A stretch of DNA of 64,000 bases from Pirellulaceae bacterium (GTDB lineage Bacteria; Planctomycetota; Planctomycetia; Pirellulales; Pirellulaceae): positions 39,883 to 103,882 of the forward strand of contig JANQLU010000036.1 in assembly GCA_028280445.1 (NCBI GenBank). The letters are read 5' to 3'. The position numbers were made by a program, and so were the translations under genes. The notes beneath the pieces were generated by a model that saw nothing but the letters and a program-made list of their open reading frames with translations, was not told the DNA's origin and ran no database searches. This document shows, piece after piece, positions 46,448 through 55,013 of this stretch; position 1 is the stretch's first letter; the number at the start of each line of letters is the position of its first letter.

Positions 46448-46792
46448 TCATTCGGTAGTCAACAATTTTTCAATTTGCGCTACACTATGCCGCAAAGATC
46501 TCTCGGCCATTTGAAAATTGGTATGAGACGAGATTTCCGGTTGAATCTCAGTAAACAACTCAGCCGCCCGTCGTAAGCGTTTCATTTTTTTTCGCGCGGT
46601 TTTGATGTATTTTGGCCAATCCTGATTTTTGGTGGCCTCGCCTAGCGCCAGCATGAAATCGTAGAGATCGCGATGAACGTCTCGTAAATCGTCATCGTCC
46701 TCAGCTTCTTCGCTGTGCTTGACGAACGTTCGTACCATCCAAACGTGGCTTAACAGGATGTCGATTTGGCCACACAATTGCTCTTCATTCAT
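46448..46792 (-). CDS. Small helical protein of unknown function
   Basis: 114 residues from ATG at 46792; GTG at 46795 is also open. The ATG shares a base with the stop of the transporter gene (TGATG), so it is translationally coupled to it. The protein is helical, with an acidic patch (EEAEDDDDLRDVHRDLYDF) and a basic middle (ARKKMKRLRRAAEL); there is no signal peptide or Cys motif. I recognise no family. As the last gene of the minus-strand run, it may assist the transporter. Confidence 0.7.
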   Translation of the reverse strand: MNEEQLCGQIDILLSHVWMVRTFVKHSEEAEDDDDLRDVHRDLYDFMLALGEATKNQDWPKYIKTARKKMKRLRRAAELFTEIQPEISSHTNFQMAERSLRHSVAQIEKLLTTE

Positions 46793-47913
46793 CACGCGTC
46801 CGTTTTCTTATCGCCAGATGAATCGGCACCGTCTTGTTTTGTGGTTTCACTGATTTTTTTTGTCGGTTCCTTGGCGCCAACCGCTTTTTTGGGCGGCGTT
46901 TTTCTCGGTGCGGTAACCAAAACGGTGACCGCTCCAAGAATCACCAGACACAAACTAATCAAAAACCGATAGTCAATGTTGTCCCACAAGCCTTTGGAAA
47001 TCGTCGTGCTCAACGTGTTGATCACCGGCGCACATCCGAAAACCAACGGCATCACAAAAATAGGTTTACCCCCGAAATTGAACGCATAAATAATGCCCAA
47101 TGCTCCAAACGCGCCGACTGTTCCGGCCACCAGTGACCAAAAACAACCGCTGACACTATCCCAACTGCCCGGGTCGTTTCCAAGCAGCGGAATGGGCACC
47201 AACACTCCAAGTACAAAATAAGCCAGCCCAACGCAAAGAAACGGCCGCAACTTGCTGCCTTGCATTTTGGCTTGACCTTTGTGCAGCACCGGCCCATAAG
47301 CTCCCCAACAAAGCGCGGTCATGGCGATCGCGCCGATCATGAAAATCGAATTGTTATCCGAATTTTTGGTTTCCGTTACCTCTGTTTTTGATTCTGACTG
47401 CTTGGATTCGTCGTCCGTCTTTTCAGCTTTGGCATGTTTGTCCTCGGCAGGTTTGAACAACATGACACCGGCACCGCCAATCGCAACCACCAGCACACCG
47501 ATATAGAAAAACAACGCCGCTTCCTTGACCGTCCGTGACATCAACATCGTCACGATCGTGTTGACGACCGGTGCGCATCCAAACACCAACGGCATCACAA
47601 ATACGGGTTTGCCACCATAATTAAACGCCAGAATAATGCCGAAAGCACCAAGTGCTCCAATCGCACCGGCAACAAACGACCAGAAAAACCCGCCCGGTGA
47701 CCATTTGCCCTGTTCCCCTTTGGTGTACAAAACAATGGATGGGTAAATCACGGCAATTAAGAAATAGGCCAGCCCCACAAAGATCATGGGTTTCCAACGA
47801 CTGAGTTGACCGCTTTCGCCGAGTTTGACCTGTCCTTCGTGTAAAACAGGCCCGTAAATGCCCCAACAACAAATGGTCAAAAATACAAATATTAAAAAAG
47901 TAAATCCGCGCAT
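46792..47913 (-). CDS. Internally duplicated DMT-type membrane transporter
   Basis: 373 residues, about ten membrane helices in two homologous halves: CCWGIYGPVLHEGQVKL versus LCWGAYGPVLHKGQAKM, and GKPVFVMPLVFGCAPVVNT versus GKPIFVMPLVFGCAPVINT. Halves (about 1-150 and 185-335) are joined by a charged linker of about 35 residues (AEDKHAKAEKTDDESK). The C-terminus is a Lys-rich tail. The 10-TM (5+5) layout and GIIxAFNxGGKP resemble the drug/metabolite transporter superfamily. The substrate is unknown. It begins 14 bases after a 34-residue membrane peptide gene and overlaps the next gene by one base of a TGATG junction. Confidence 0.85.
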   Translation of the reverse strand: MRGFTFLIFVFLTICCWGIYGPVLHEGQVKLGESGQLSRWKPMIFVGLAYFLIAVIYPSIVLYTKGEQGKWSPGGFFWSFVAGAIGALGAFGIILAFNYGGKPVFVMPLVFGCAPVVNTIVTMLMSRTVKEAALFFYIGVLVVAIGGAGVMLFKPAEDKHAKAEKTDDESKQSESKTEVTETKNSDNNSIFMIGAIAMTALCWGAYGPVLHKGQAKMQGSKLRPFLCVGLAYFVLGVLVPIPLLGNDPGSWDSVSGCFWSLVAGTVGAFGALGIIYAFNFGGKPIFVMPLVFGCAPVINTLSTTISKGLWDNIDYRFLISLCLVILGAVTVLVTAPRKTPPKKAVGAKEPTKKISETTKQDGADSSGDKKTDA

Positions 47914-47927
47914 GAATTGATTTCAAT

Positions 47928-48032
47928 TTATTTTTTTTTGTTTTGTAAAACGATCACAACGATCACAACAGCAACCACAGCCATCAACCCGATTGCCAGC
48001 CCCGAGCATATTACAAGTTCAGCAATTCCCAC
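47928..48032 (-). CDS. 34-residue single-pass membrane peptide
   Basis: GTG at 48032 has GAGG seven bases upstream. The 34 codons encode MGIAELVICSGLAIGLMAVV and a further hydrophobic run, ending VLQNKKK before TAA, which is a single membrane helix of about 24 residues with a cytoplasmic Lys tag (predicted). It is too short for routine gene calling. It lies between the AAA gene (86 bases downstream of its stop) and the transporter (14 bases before its start) on the same strand. A transporter or AAA partner is likely but not shown. Confidence 0.55.
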   Translation of the reverse strand: MGIAELVICSGLAIGLMAVVAVVIVVIVLQNKKK

Positions 48033-48118
48033 TATGAAACCTCAAAAACTGGACATCGTTGCATTCACAGTGTAGTCGGCAACGCTTTTCTGCGCAAGGC
48101 GACGATGTGATGTCGGCG

Positions 48119-49795
48119 CTAATCGTCCACCGAGTGGAGACGACACCAACTACATTCGAACTGATGTTCACATTTTTTGCATTTGACTTTCCGGCCAAGC
48201 AAATCGGCTCGAAAGCGAAGCGTTTCACCGCACCCGCCGCAAACCTCCTGAAATCGTTGGCTTTTAATTTTTTTCTCGGAAACCTCATCCTCCGGAACGG
48301 AAAGGTTAATATCACAGTATTCGAAATGCGTCAGCAATTCTGGCGTAACTTCTGACATTTCGACAATGCGATTGGCCAGTCTTCGCACCGAGTTTTCAAA
48401 GATATTCCGGACCGTGCGGCCATTTCCAAAATGTTTATCGCGCCGTTGGTACAACCAATCGAGTCCCATCAGCAATTTCGCCTGTCCCAGCGAACCAACC
48501 TGATAGTGATTCTTTTCACAGAGTACTCCAAAGATATGTCCCAGTTCTGATGGCTCATAATCCTCGAAATCGATCCGGTTGCCAAACCGCGATGACAACC
48601 CAGGATTGGTTTCCAACAAAGTATCCATTTCATTCGGATAGCCTGCCAGGATCACCACGAGTCGGTCGCGATCGTCTTCCATCCGTTTCAACAACGCCTG
48701 GATCGCTTCCTGTCCAAAAGCGTCATCGCCAGTCGACGATACCAAACTGTAGGCTTCATCAATAAACAGGATTCCATCCAGTGCTTCGTCAATGATCTTG
48801 TTGGTCTTGGGGCCGGTCTGGCCAGCATATTCAGCGACCAAACCGCTACGATCTGTTTCGATCATATGACCACGTTTCAAAATTCCCATCGCGCCATAAA
48901 TTTTCCCCAGGATCCGCGCGACCGTCGTTTTACCTGTTCCAGGATTCCCACCAAACACCATGTGCAAGCTCAATTGCGTTTCGGGCAACCCGGCGTCGCG
49001 ACGCATTTTTTGAACCTTCAAAAAATTGATCAATGTATTGACTTCTTTTTTGACTTTGTCCATGCCGATCAACGTCCCAAGTTCCGACATGGTTTCTTCG
49101 AGACTCTGCTGTGGTGTCGACGTCGATTCGGTACCACCTGAGTTCACCTCCTCGATCAAATGATCGTCGACCGTTTCTAGAGTCTCCAATTCAGCAATCG
49201 CTTGACGACCCTGTTGTTGATTCAATTGATAGGTGCGTTGTCGATTCGATTCGAATGAAGCGTCATGAGAATGGAGCGAATGGAAAATTGTCTTTTGCAC
49301 ACTCGCCAATTGTTCGAGTTCCAGCGTTCGCGCCGGCCCATCCGCTTTGGCGATCACGTTGCCCATTCGCATAACGATGGTTTCCAATTCCGCCATTTGC
49401 TGGCGCAGCGGGTTGATGCTGTTAAATGGCTGGACCAACGAAGCCCACTTCAATCGATCCGACTGTTGTTTGATTTTGCGAATCGTTTGTCGAAGACTTT
49501 CGTTATCCAACTGTCGATGCCACAAATGAAAAAACAGGACACCCGCCAGCAGTTCTTCGGAACGAGACCAGATTTTGTCGACATCGGCCACCGAAACGAA
49601 CAATTTGACGAGAAATCCGCGATGCAAGTCATCCATCATTTCCCGAAACCCTTCGGGAGTCTGCGTTAGCATTTTGGGATAACAGTCGATAACGATATTC
49701 GCCGACTCCAGATACAATCGATGACAATCCTTGAGGCATTGATTGAACTGGTTTAACAGATTTCGGAAGTTTGGGTGTTCGTGACCTTGACTCAT
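48119..49795 (-). CDS. CbbX/SpoVK-like AAA+ ATPase with MJ0042-type zinc ribbon
   Basis: 558 residues from ATG at 49795; TTG at 49819 is an in-frame alternative. An alpha-helical N-terminal half (about 1-230) has no named domain. The AAA+ core follows with Walker A GNPGTGKTT (283-291), Walker B GILFIDE (341-347), sensor 1 in VILAGYPNEMD and the arginine-finger region NPGLSSRF, all matching the CbbX/SpoVK clade. The C-terminus is a zinc ribbon, CGGC then CKKC 16 residues apart, of MJ0042 type. CbbX remodels rubisco; others act on unknown substrates. It follows the TIGR03790 gene by 26 bases and probably shares its transcript. Confidence 0.93.
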   Translation of the reverse strand: MSQGHEHPNFRNLLNQFNQCLKDCHRLYLESANIVIDCYPKMLTQTPEGFREMMDDLHRGFLVKLFVSVADVDKIWSRSEELLAGVLFFHLWHRQLDNESLRQTIRKIKQQSDRLKWASLVQPFNSINPLRQQMAELETIVMRMGNVIAKADGPARTLELEQLASVQKTIFHSLHSHDASFESNRQRTYQLNQQQGRQAIAELETLETVDDHLIEEVNSGGTESTSTPQQSLEETMSELGTLIGMDKVKKEVNTLINFLKVQKMRRDAGLPETQLSLHMVFGGNPGTGKTTVARILGKIYGAMGILKRGHMIETDRSGLVAEYAGQTGPKTNKIIDEALDGILFIDEAYSLVSSTGDDAFGQEAIQALLKRMEDDRDRLVVILAGYPNEMDTLLETNPGLSSRFGNRIDFEDYEPSELGHIFGVLCEKNHYQVGSLGQAKLLMGLDWLYQRRDKHFGNGRTVRNIFENSVRRLANRIVEMSEVTPELLTHFEYCDINLSVPEDEVSEKKIKSQRFQEVCGGCGETLRFRADLLGRKVKCKKCEHQFECSWCRLHSVDD

Positions 49796-49821
49796 GACGG
49801 CTCGTGCTGGGAAACGCAATT

Positions 49822-51873
49822 TTACCTGGAAATTGTCAACTCAAGCGGTTTGGATTCGATTTTCGTTCCGTTAATTTCAGCGACAGCGTAAATCGATGTC
49901 GGACCCTCGCCCAAAATGGATGTCGAAACTTCGATTTTTCCGGATGCTCCTTTGACTGAATCAATCTTTCGACCGTTTTGAAAAACCGCGATCGATGCAG
50001 CTCCAGTTGCTTCAACCGACAATTGGAGCTTTCGGCCCAACACCAATTTCGCGGACGAGGCTTGAATTTTCACAGATTGCTGCGAGTTGTTAACAATAAA
50101 TGGAATGATTTTGCGCGAACGCGTTTCGATCTGATGATTCGCCACGCCGACGATTCGCAACTCGTGATAGCCGTCGGATAGTTCTCGCGAATCGAACGTC
50201 ACTTTGCGTCCCACGGGAAGATTGGCTCGAAAAACGCCATCGGTAAACAATTCGAAATGCGACAGCGAATCTTGGCCATTTTCCGGTGTGATTTCAATTT
50301 CGACGCGACCGCTGACTTGTTGATTCGGCGTCAGCCCTGAAGCTTTGAAAGGTTGTGGCGATGCAAACGGCTGGCACAGGGGGTCACCGACAATCAACAA
50401 CTGAAAAGGGCCTTGAATCGATTGATAAAACGCCTCGGCCAAACTGCAACCCCGCGCGTAATGGACATGAATCATCGGGTGCGGAAATTTCGCCTGGATG
50501 GCGTACGGCTCACAAGTTGTTCCACTGGAACCGGCGGCGCCGTGCCGCAGGAAATCGGTCAGCGGCGTTTGATTTTTGTCGACTCCCAACACGCCGCCAA
50601 AACTGGTCAGGTTTTCACAAATGGCACCGGGCAGGATTTTATTATTGAATGCCGCCCAGTTCCATCTCGAACGCCCAATCAGACAGCCGACAATATCGTG
50701 TTTGTCTTTCGGTACGTGCGCCGCGACGATCTCAACGGTATGCCCCAATTTTTTGAGCTCGCTGATGGCAACTGGAAAATTTGGAATCCTGGTTTTGCTT
50801 CTCACATCCCCTGTTTTTGTAAAATAAAATTTTCCTCGCGGCTTCGTTGCGTCAGCATCGACGGCTGATTTCAAATATCGCAGCGCCTCTGCATCGGTGT
50901 TGACGTTTTTGAACGTGGTTACCGCCAACATGGTAGACAGGAAATATTTCCTTCCGGTATTCGCTCCCATAGCGCGGACGCCGTTGGGCTGCCAAGCATA
51001 GCGGCTACGAAACCCTTGCGATGGAAGATAATCAAACGAAGCGTCAGGAAATTTCTGAACTACTTTTTTAAACGCGGCATTGGACCGGATCGAATCGAAA
51101 TTCGTATCCGTTGCGATGAATCCGCGCGTTGGACTGCCAGCGCGTGCCGCCATTTCCAACCACTGGATCGCTTTGTCGGCTTTTTCCAATTGCGCATAAC
51201 ATCTAGCCAATTGATAGCTCAGAACAAAATTGTCCTTGTATCGTTCTGCCAGTGGCTGAAACGATTCGATGGCTTTCGTGTAATTCTGGTTGCGAACCGC
51301 CAACAGACCCGTTTGATACTCGTCCTGAGCAGTCCCGACAAATGGCCGGCGGAACAGATTCCGAGTGGATTGCCGCATGTACCAATTGCCATTGAGCGAC
51401 AGGTAGCCCAGTTGTTTTTGCATCACGATTGGCAAATAGTACGTCGCCGCGTTGGTCGAGAGAACTCCCCGCAAAATCCTGTTCTTTTTGATCTGATCCG
51501 CGTTGGGGTCGAGTTCGATGTCTTTGGTCGCACTCAGGCGCGTTGGAAAACCCGATGAGTAAACGATGTAATCAATCTGTGCCGAAAGCTTGCGCCGCCG
51601 GATCTCGGAGATCACAGGTTTCAGAATTTTTTCACGGAAATCAACAATCGTCATGCTTGGCACATTGCCAATCCCCGTCAGGTAAATGACATTCTTGGGC
51701 GGAACTTTTCGCCACTTGATATAGTGATTGGCGATATTCAATGACGAAGCCGATTCTGCATTGACGACCAGAATCAAATTTTCGGCAGTTCCACCCGCGT
51801 CGCTGACGGTCGGCATGCAGGCAGAAATGAATAGTGCAAGAAAACCGGCAAACAGCGCGTAAACGGATTGCAT
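49822..51873 (-). CDS. TIGR03790 family secreted protein with TPR segment
   Basis: 683 residues. A signal peptide or lipobox-like start (FAGFLALFISACMPTVSD) is followed by the TIGR03790 core (NLILVVNAESASSLNIANHY, VPPKNVIYLTG), a TPR-like insert (about 205-275, AIESFQPLAERYKDNFVLSYQL), and beta-rich C-terminal segments (about 545-683, YHELRIVGV, EGPTSIYAVAEING). The family has no known biochemical function and occurs widely in planctomycetes and related groups. ATG at 51873 is immediately preceded by a 14-bp perfect hairpin. Confidence 0.88.
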   Translation of the reverse strand: MQSVYALFAGFLALFISACMPTVSDAGGTAENLILVVNAESASSLNIANHYIKWRKVPPKNVIYLTGIGNVPSMTIVDFREKILKPVISEIRRRKLSAQIDYIVYSSGFPTRLSATKDIELDPNADQIKKNRILRGVLSTNAATYYLPIVMQKQLGYLSLNGNWYMRQSTRNLFRRPFVGTAQDEYQTGLLAVRNQNYTKAIESFQPLAERYKDNFVLSYQLARCYAQLEKADKAIQWLEMAARAGSPTRGFIATDTNFDSIRSNAAFKKVVQKFPDASFDYLPSQGFRSRYAWQPNGVRAMGANTGRKYFLSTMLAVTTFKNVNTDAEALRYLKSAVDADATKPRGKFYFTKTGDVRSKTRIPNFPVAISELKKLGHTVEIVAAHVPKDKHDIVGCLIGRSRWNWAAFNNKILPGAICENLTSFGGVLGVDKNQTPLTDFLRHGAAGSSGTTCEPYAIQAKFPHPMIHVHYARGCSLAEAFYQSIQGPFQLLIVGDPLCQPFASPQPFKASGLTPNQQVSGRVEIEITPENGQDSLSHFELFTDGVFRANLPVGRKVTFDSRELSDGYHELRIVGVANHQIETRSRKIIPFIVNNSQQSVKIQASSAKLVLGRKLQLSVEATGAASIAVFQNGRKIDSVKGASGKIEVSTSILGEGPTSIYAVAEINGTKIESKPLELTISR

Positions 51874-51880
51874 AGTCTCA

Positions 51881-51921
51881 AATACCTTTTGAATGGTGCA
51901 AAATGCTATTCAAAAGGTATT
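51881..51921 (-). promoter_or_regulatory. 14-bp perfect hairpin before the TIGR03790 start
   Basis: AATACCTTTTGAAT (51881-51894) and ATTCAAAAGGTATT (51908-51921) are exact complements with a 13-nt loop. Read on the minus strand, the 3' arm ends seven bases before the ATG and contains AAAAGG, a possible ribosome-binding site. The fold could hide it. A DNA operator is an equal alternative. Confidence 0.5.
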
Positions 51922-52028
51922 GTAAGCGAACCGAGTGCAAGGAGTAAGAAGCGGGTTACAAATCGCCAGAATTTCAGACCCCATCGGCGATTCGCGTGAT
52001 TCAAAATACACACCGTGTTGGCGATTGA

Positions 52029-53735
52029 TTATCGAACACGACACTTGAAACGAATCACGCCGCCGGTTCCAATTTTCATTGGCTCAATGATTTCCCAACG
52101 GAGCGTCGCAGATCCTGCGTCGTTTTGCTTGGTAATCAGATCCGCTTTGACGTTACAACTCGCTGAACCTTCGATGTATTCCAATCGAGCGGTAAGATTG
52201 TCGATGATGGTTACATTACCGATCAATTCGCTGCCGATGTTGTCGAAACGAATCGTAAATTCAATCGTCTCTCCCGTTTGCGCCGAACGTTTTGATGCCA
52301 TTTTGATGACGCGCAGTTTCGATTTTTTGCCTTTGGGATCAACGTGTGTGACGTCATTGGCTGATTTGACATCGTGAACCATCTCGATTTTTTCGTTTTT
52401 GACAACCGCCTGAACTTCGACAGTATTGGACCATTTTTTGGCCGCTTGGATCGCGGCGGCAATGAACGGCTTTTCAGCATTGCTCATATAACCGGTCAGC
52501 ACGAAATTGTGAATTTTCGTGGGAGAGATTTGATTGCCGATCGTTTTTGTAATGGTTGTGTTTTCAACAACAATTCCTTTGGTGCGATCGATCAAAGCAC
52601 TCGCTGATTTACTGGCAACATTTTTCTCGGCAGCGACATGTTGTTTTGTTGTCGTTGCGAAATCAGATCCATTGGATCGAAAAGTCATTCGTGTATCGGA
52701 TGCTTTTGCCGTCCGTTCAATGCCATCAGCACTTATCAGACCATCGACCTGTCGAACCGCGGCAAACCGAGGGGCGTAGATCGAAACCCGATTGCTGGGA
52801 ACGACGATACGATCTCCGCCGAGCGTGTCGTAATGCCCGATAGTATCTTCTGTATCCAGACCTTTGACAGACCAGTCACCACCGACCACCGTTTTCAGAT
52901 TGCGGTCGCCGCCATCATGGAGGTATTCGCCCGATGATAGAATTTGTTCTCGACGCGGATCGATCCGGCGTTCTTGATTATTTCCTGGAACGTTGACAGG
53001 GCGGGGCATCACAGGTCGGAGCATGTTGTACTCGCCACGATTCGTAAATTTTCCATCGGCGGGCTTTTCCGTCGCTGGTTTTGATTCCTGGTGATTTGGT
53101 TGAGTAACGGGTTGGCTTGTAACCGGCTGACCTCCGGCGACGACAATCGGGTTTTGATTTTGAGTCGCTGGATAAAAGGCAGTTGTGTTGACGTTGGTGT
53201 CCGCTGTGTCTGAATCCTTGACGCGAGGCAAATCGGCAATCTGGCGGACTTGTGAATTTTGGGTTTGCTGTGCGCGCTGTTGCGAAGCGGCAACCGTGCT
53301 TTTGTTGACCATCCGATCGAGAAGCTGATTTTGGGACTTTTGTGAATTCTCAGCAACCGGCTTGTCGGTCAATGTGTTTTGCTGCGCGGGAATATTTCGA
53401 AGCAGCGACATGTCAATTTTTTTGATCACCGGAGGTTGGTTTTGAACCGGCAGTTGATTTTTTACAGGTGTTTGTTTTTTTTCTGTTTCCGAACGGGCAG
53501 GTTGGTTGCCCTGACGCTGTTGCTGTTGTTTCTTGGCCGAGTTGTCCAAGATGATAATCCGACCGACTTGGTTCGCCGGTTTTTGAGGCGTCAATTGCAG
53601 GTTTTTCTGATTTGGAACGATGCGAACCGAATTTTGTTCCTGACCGATCACCACGGCGCTGGCTAAAAACAGGTAGACAATAACGAGCGACATGATGGCA
53701 AGTTTGCGAACAACGTGACTTTTATTGAGGGTCAT
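52029..53735 (-). CDS. Secreted DUF11-domain protein with long low-complexity region
   Basis: 568 residues. A signal peptide (about 8-32, VRKLAIMSLVIVYLFLASA) is followed by a Gln/Asn/Pro/Thr-rich disordered stretch (about 40-265). Then comes a small globular region (about 270-440) and one C-terminal DUF11 domain (about 455-568, TGETIEFTIRFDNIGSELIG, TARLEYIEGSA). It has no Cys motif or enzyme signature. It heads a run of three minus-strand secreted proteins, probably surface components. A basic KGKKSKLRVIKMASKRS segment precedes DUF11. Confidence 0.83.
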   Translation of the reverse strand: MTLNKSHVVRKLAIMSLVIVYLFLASAVVIGQEQNSVRIVPNQKNLQLTPQKPANQVGRIIILDNSAKKQQQQRQGNQPARSETEKKQTPVKNQLPVQNQPPVIKKIDMSLLRNIPAQQNTLTDKPVAENSQKSQNQLLDRMVNKSTVAASQQRAQQTQNSQVRQIADLPRVKDSDTADTNVNTTAFYPATQNQNPIVVAGGQPVTSQPVTQPNHQESKPATEKPADGKFTNRGEYNMLRPVMPRPVNVPGNNQERRIDPRREQILSSGEYLHDGGDRNLKTVVGGDWSVKGLDTEDTIGHYDTLGGDRIVVPSNRVSIYAPRFAAVRQVDGLISADGIERTAKASDTRMTFRSNGSDFATTTKQHVAAEKNVASKSASALIDRTKGIVVENTTITKTIGNQISPTKIHNFVLTGYMSNAEKPFIAAAIQAAKKWSNTVEVQAVVKNEKIEMVHDVKSANDVTHVDPKGKKSKLRVIKMASKRSAQTGETIEFTIRFDNIGSELIGNVTIIDNLTARLEYIEGSASCNVKADLITKQNDAGSATLRWEIIEPMKIGTGGVIRFKCRVR

Positions 53736-53777
53736 GACTCTACCTTTTTTGTGGTTTCCAAACCGTCTGGCAACCGG

Positions 53778-54920
53778 TTATTTTTTTTGGTTGCGTTTTT
53801 GTTGCTCCAGACGTTTCAATCGTTCGAATTCTTCATACGGGTTGTATCGAACTTTGGAGCTCGTTGGTCGATGAACTCGGCTCGATTGTCCGCCAGATTG
53901 ACGGCCAGTCGACGGAACGGATGACTGATAATACGGGTTTACAATCGTGCGCGGCGTCGGAATGAATGTCGAAGCCTGCTTGGTCGAAAGGGCTTCGCTG
54001 CCCATCGAATAACTCGGAATCTGTTGCACACCGCCGCCAGTTGATTTTTGTTGTGTGTGATAATTGTTTGGCAAACGCTGTTGATTCGCAGCACGCGACA
54101 ATGGCAAGACTTGTGAATTCATCGTTGTGGCATTCGAGTTTTGGAATTGACCGGAAATTTTGACCGGTTGTTGACGTTGCTGCTGTCCCATGATTTGAAA
54201 CGGAGCACGCCCCAATCCAAATTTTGCATCTTGAGTGGCCAACGGGATGCGCGATCCCATTCGAACGATCGTCATCGGTCGCCCCAGTCCGGCGGCAACT
54301 TTTAATACATCCTGTCCCGGTGCAATTTGAAAATAACTTTGATCGCCTTTGACTTGTTGGAACGGAATGGCGGTTTCCGGGTCTTCGAGATAAGTCACTC
54401 GTTTGACGTATTTACCGTTGAGCGCTTTTTTCATCTCGTCATCTTGAATTTGCACCATCACCGGAAAACGATCCGCTTCACCGGCGGGTGGATACAAACG
54501 ATTGATGATTTCGATCGATGGGAACAATTCCCGTCCTTCGAATTGAGGAATGCCAGTAATTTTCAATCGGTAAACGGCGCCGACCATCATCCGCACTTGC
54601 GGTTTTTTCGCGTTGAGTTTCTGGTAGGCTTTGCCGTCCCAAACGGCGATTTCCGATCCTTTGGGCAGCATGAATTGGATCGGCTGCATATAACCTGCCA
54701 TTTCAGGACGCACCAACATCCGTTGCTGACCAATTTGTCCGGCGGGCATACCACCATGTTGTAAACTCATGGAGCCCGGTTGATTGAAATTGGGTCGCTG
54801 AGCATGAGCGTCGTTCGCGCACAAAATATTTGACAAACAAACCAGAGTCAGCATGCCAACTCGAACAGACCACTGTCGGAATTGTTTCGTCTGAAATGCG
54901 ATTTGAATTGTTTTCGTCAT
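53778..54920 (-). CDS. Secreted protein, paralogue of the 55014 gene product
   Basis: 380 residues. A signal peptide (about 16-42) ends near AHAQ. Residues about 80-235 contain MVGAVYRLKITGIPQFEGRE, FPSIEIINRLYPP, FPVMVQIQDDEMKKAL and YVKRVTYLEDPETA. These line up, at much lower identity, with GGIYRLKLTNIKGREGVEL, PTLEVGTVTPR, IPVQFTTEDFDQVMAG and FVTKVIYVPDPDF in the next gene, so the two are paralogues. The C-terminal third is Gln/Ser/Pro-rich and basic. Function unknown; likely envelope-associated. Confidence 0.8.
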   Translation of the reverse strand: MTKTIQIAFQTKQFRQWSVRVGMLTLVCLSNILCANDAHAQRPNFNQPGSMSLQHGGMPAGQIGQQRMLVRPEMAGYMQPIQFMLPKGSEIAVWDGKAYQKLNAKKPQVRMMVGAVYRLKITGIPQFEGRELFPSIEIINRLYPPAGEADRFPVMVQIQDDEMKKALNGKYVKRVTYLEDPETAIPFQQVKGDQSYFQIAPGQDVLKVAAGLGRPMTIVRMGSRIPLATQDAKFGLGRAPFQIMGQQQRQQPVKISGQFQNSNATTMNSQVLPLSRAANQQRLPNNYHTQQKSTGGGVQQIPSYSMGSEALSTKQASTFIPTPRTIVNPYYQSSVPSTGRQSGGQSSRVHRPTSSKVRYNPYEEFERLKRLEQQKRNQKK

Positions 54921-55013
54921 CGAACTGCTCGTGTTAAAAAATTCAACGAAACAAAAGCCGCGTCGGTACCCGCGAATATGCGGGCCGTGCGCGGCTTGAG
55001 ATTATCGAATCAA

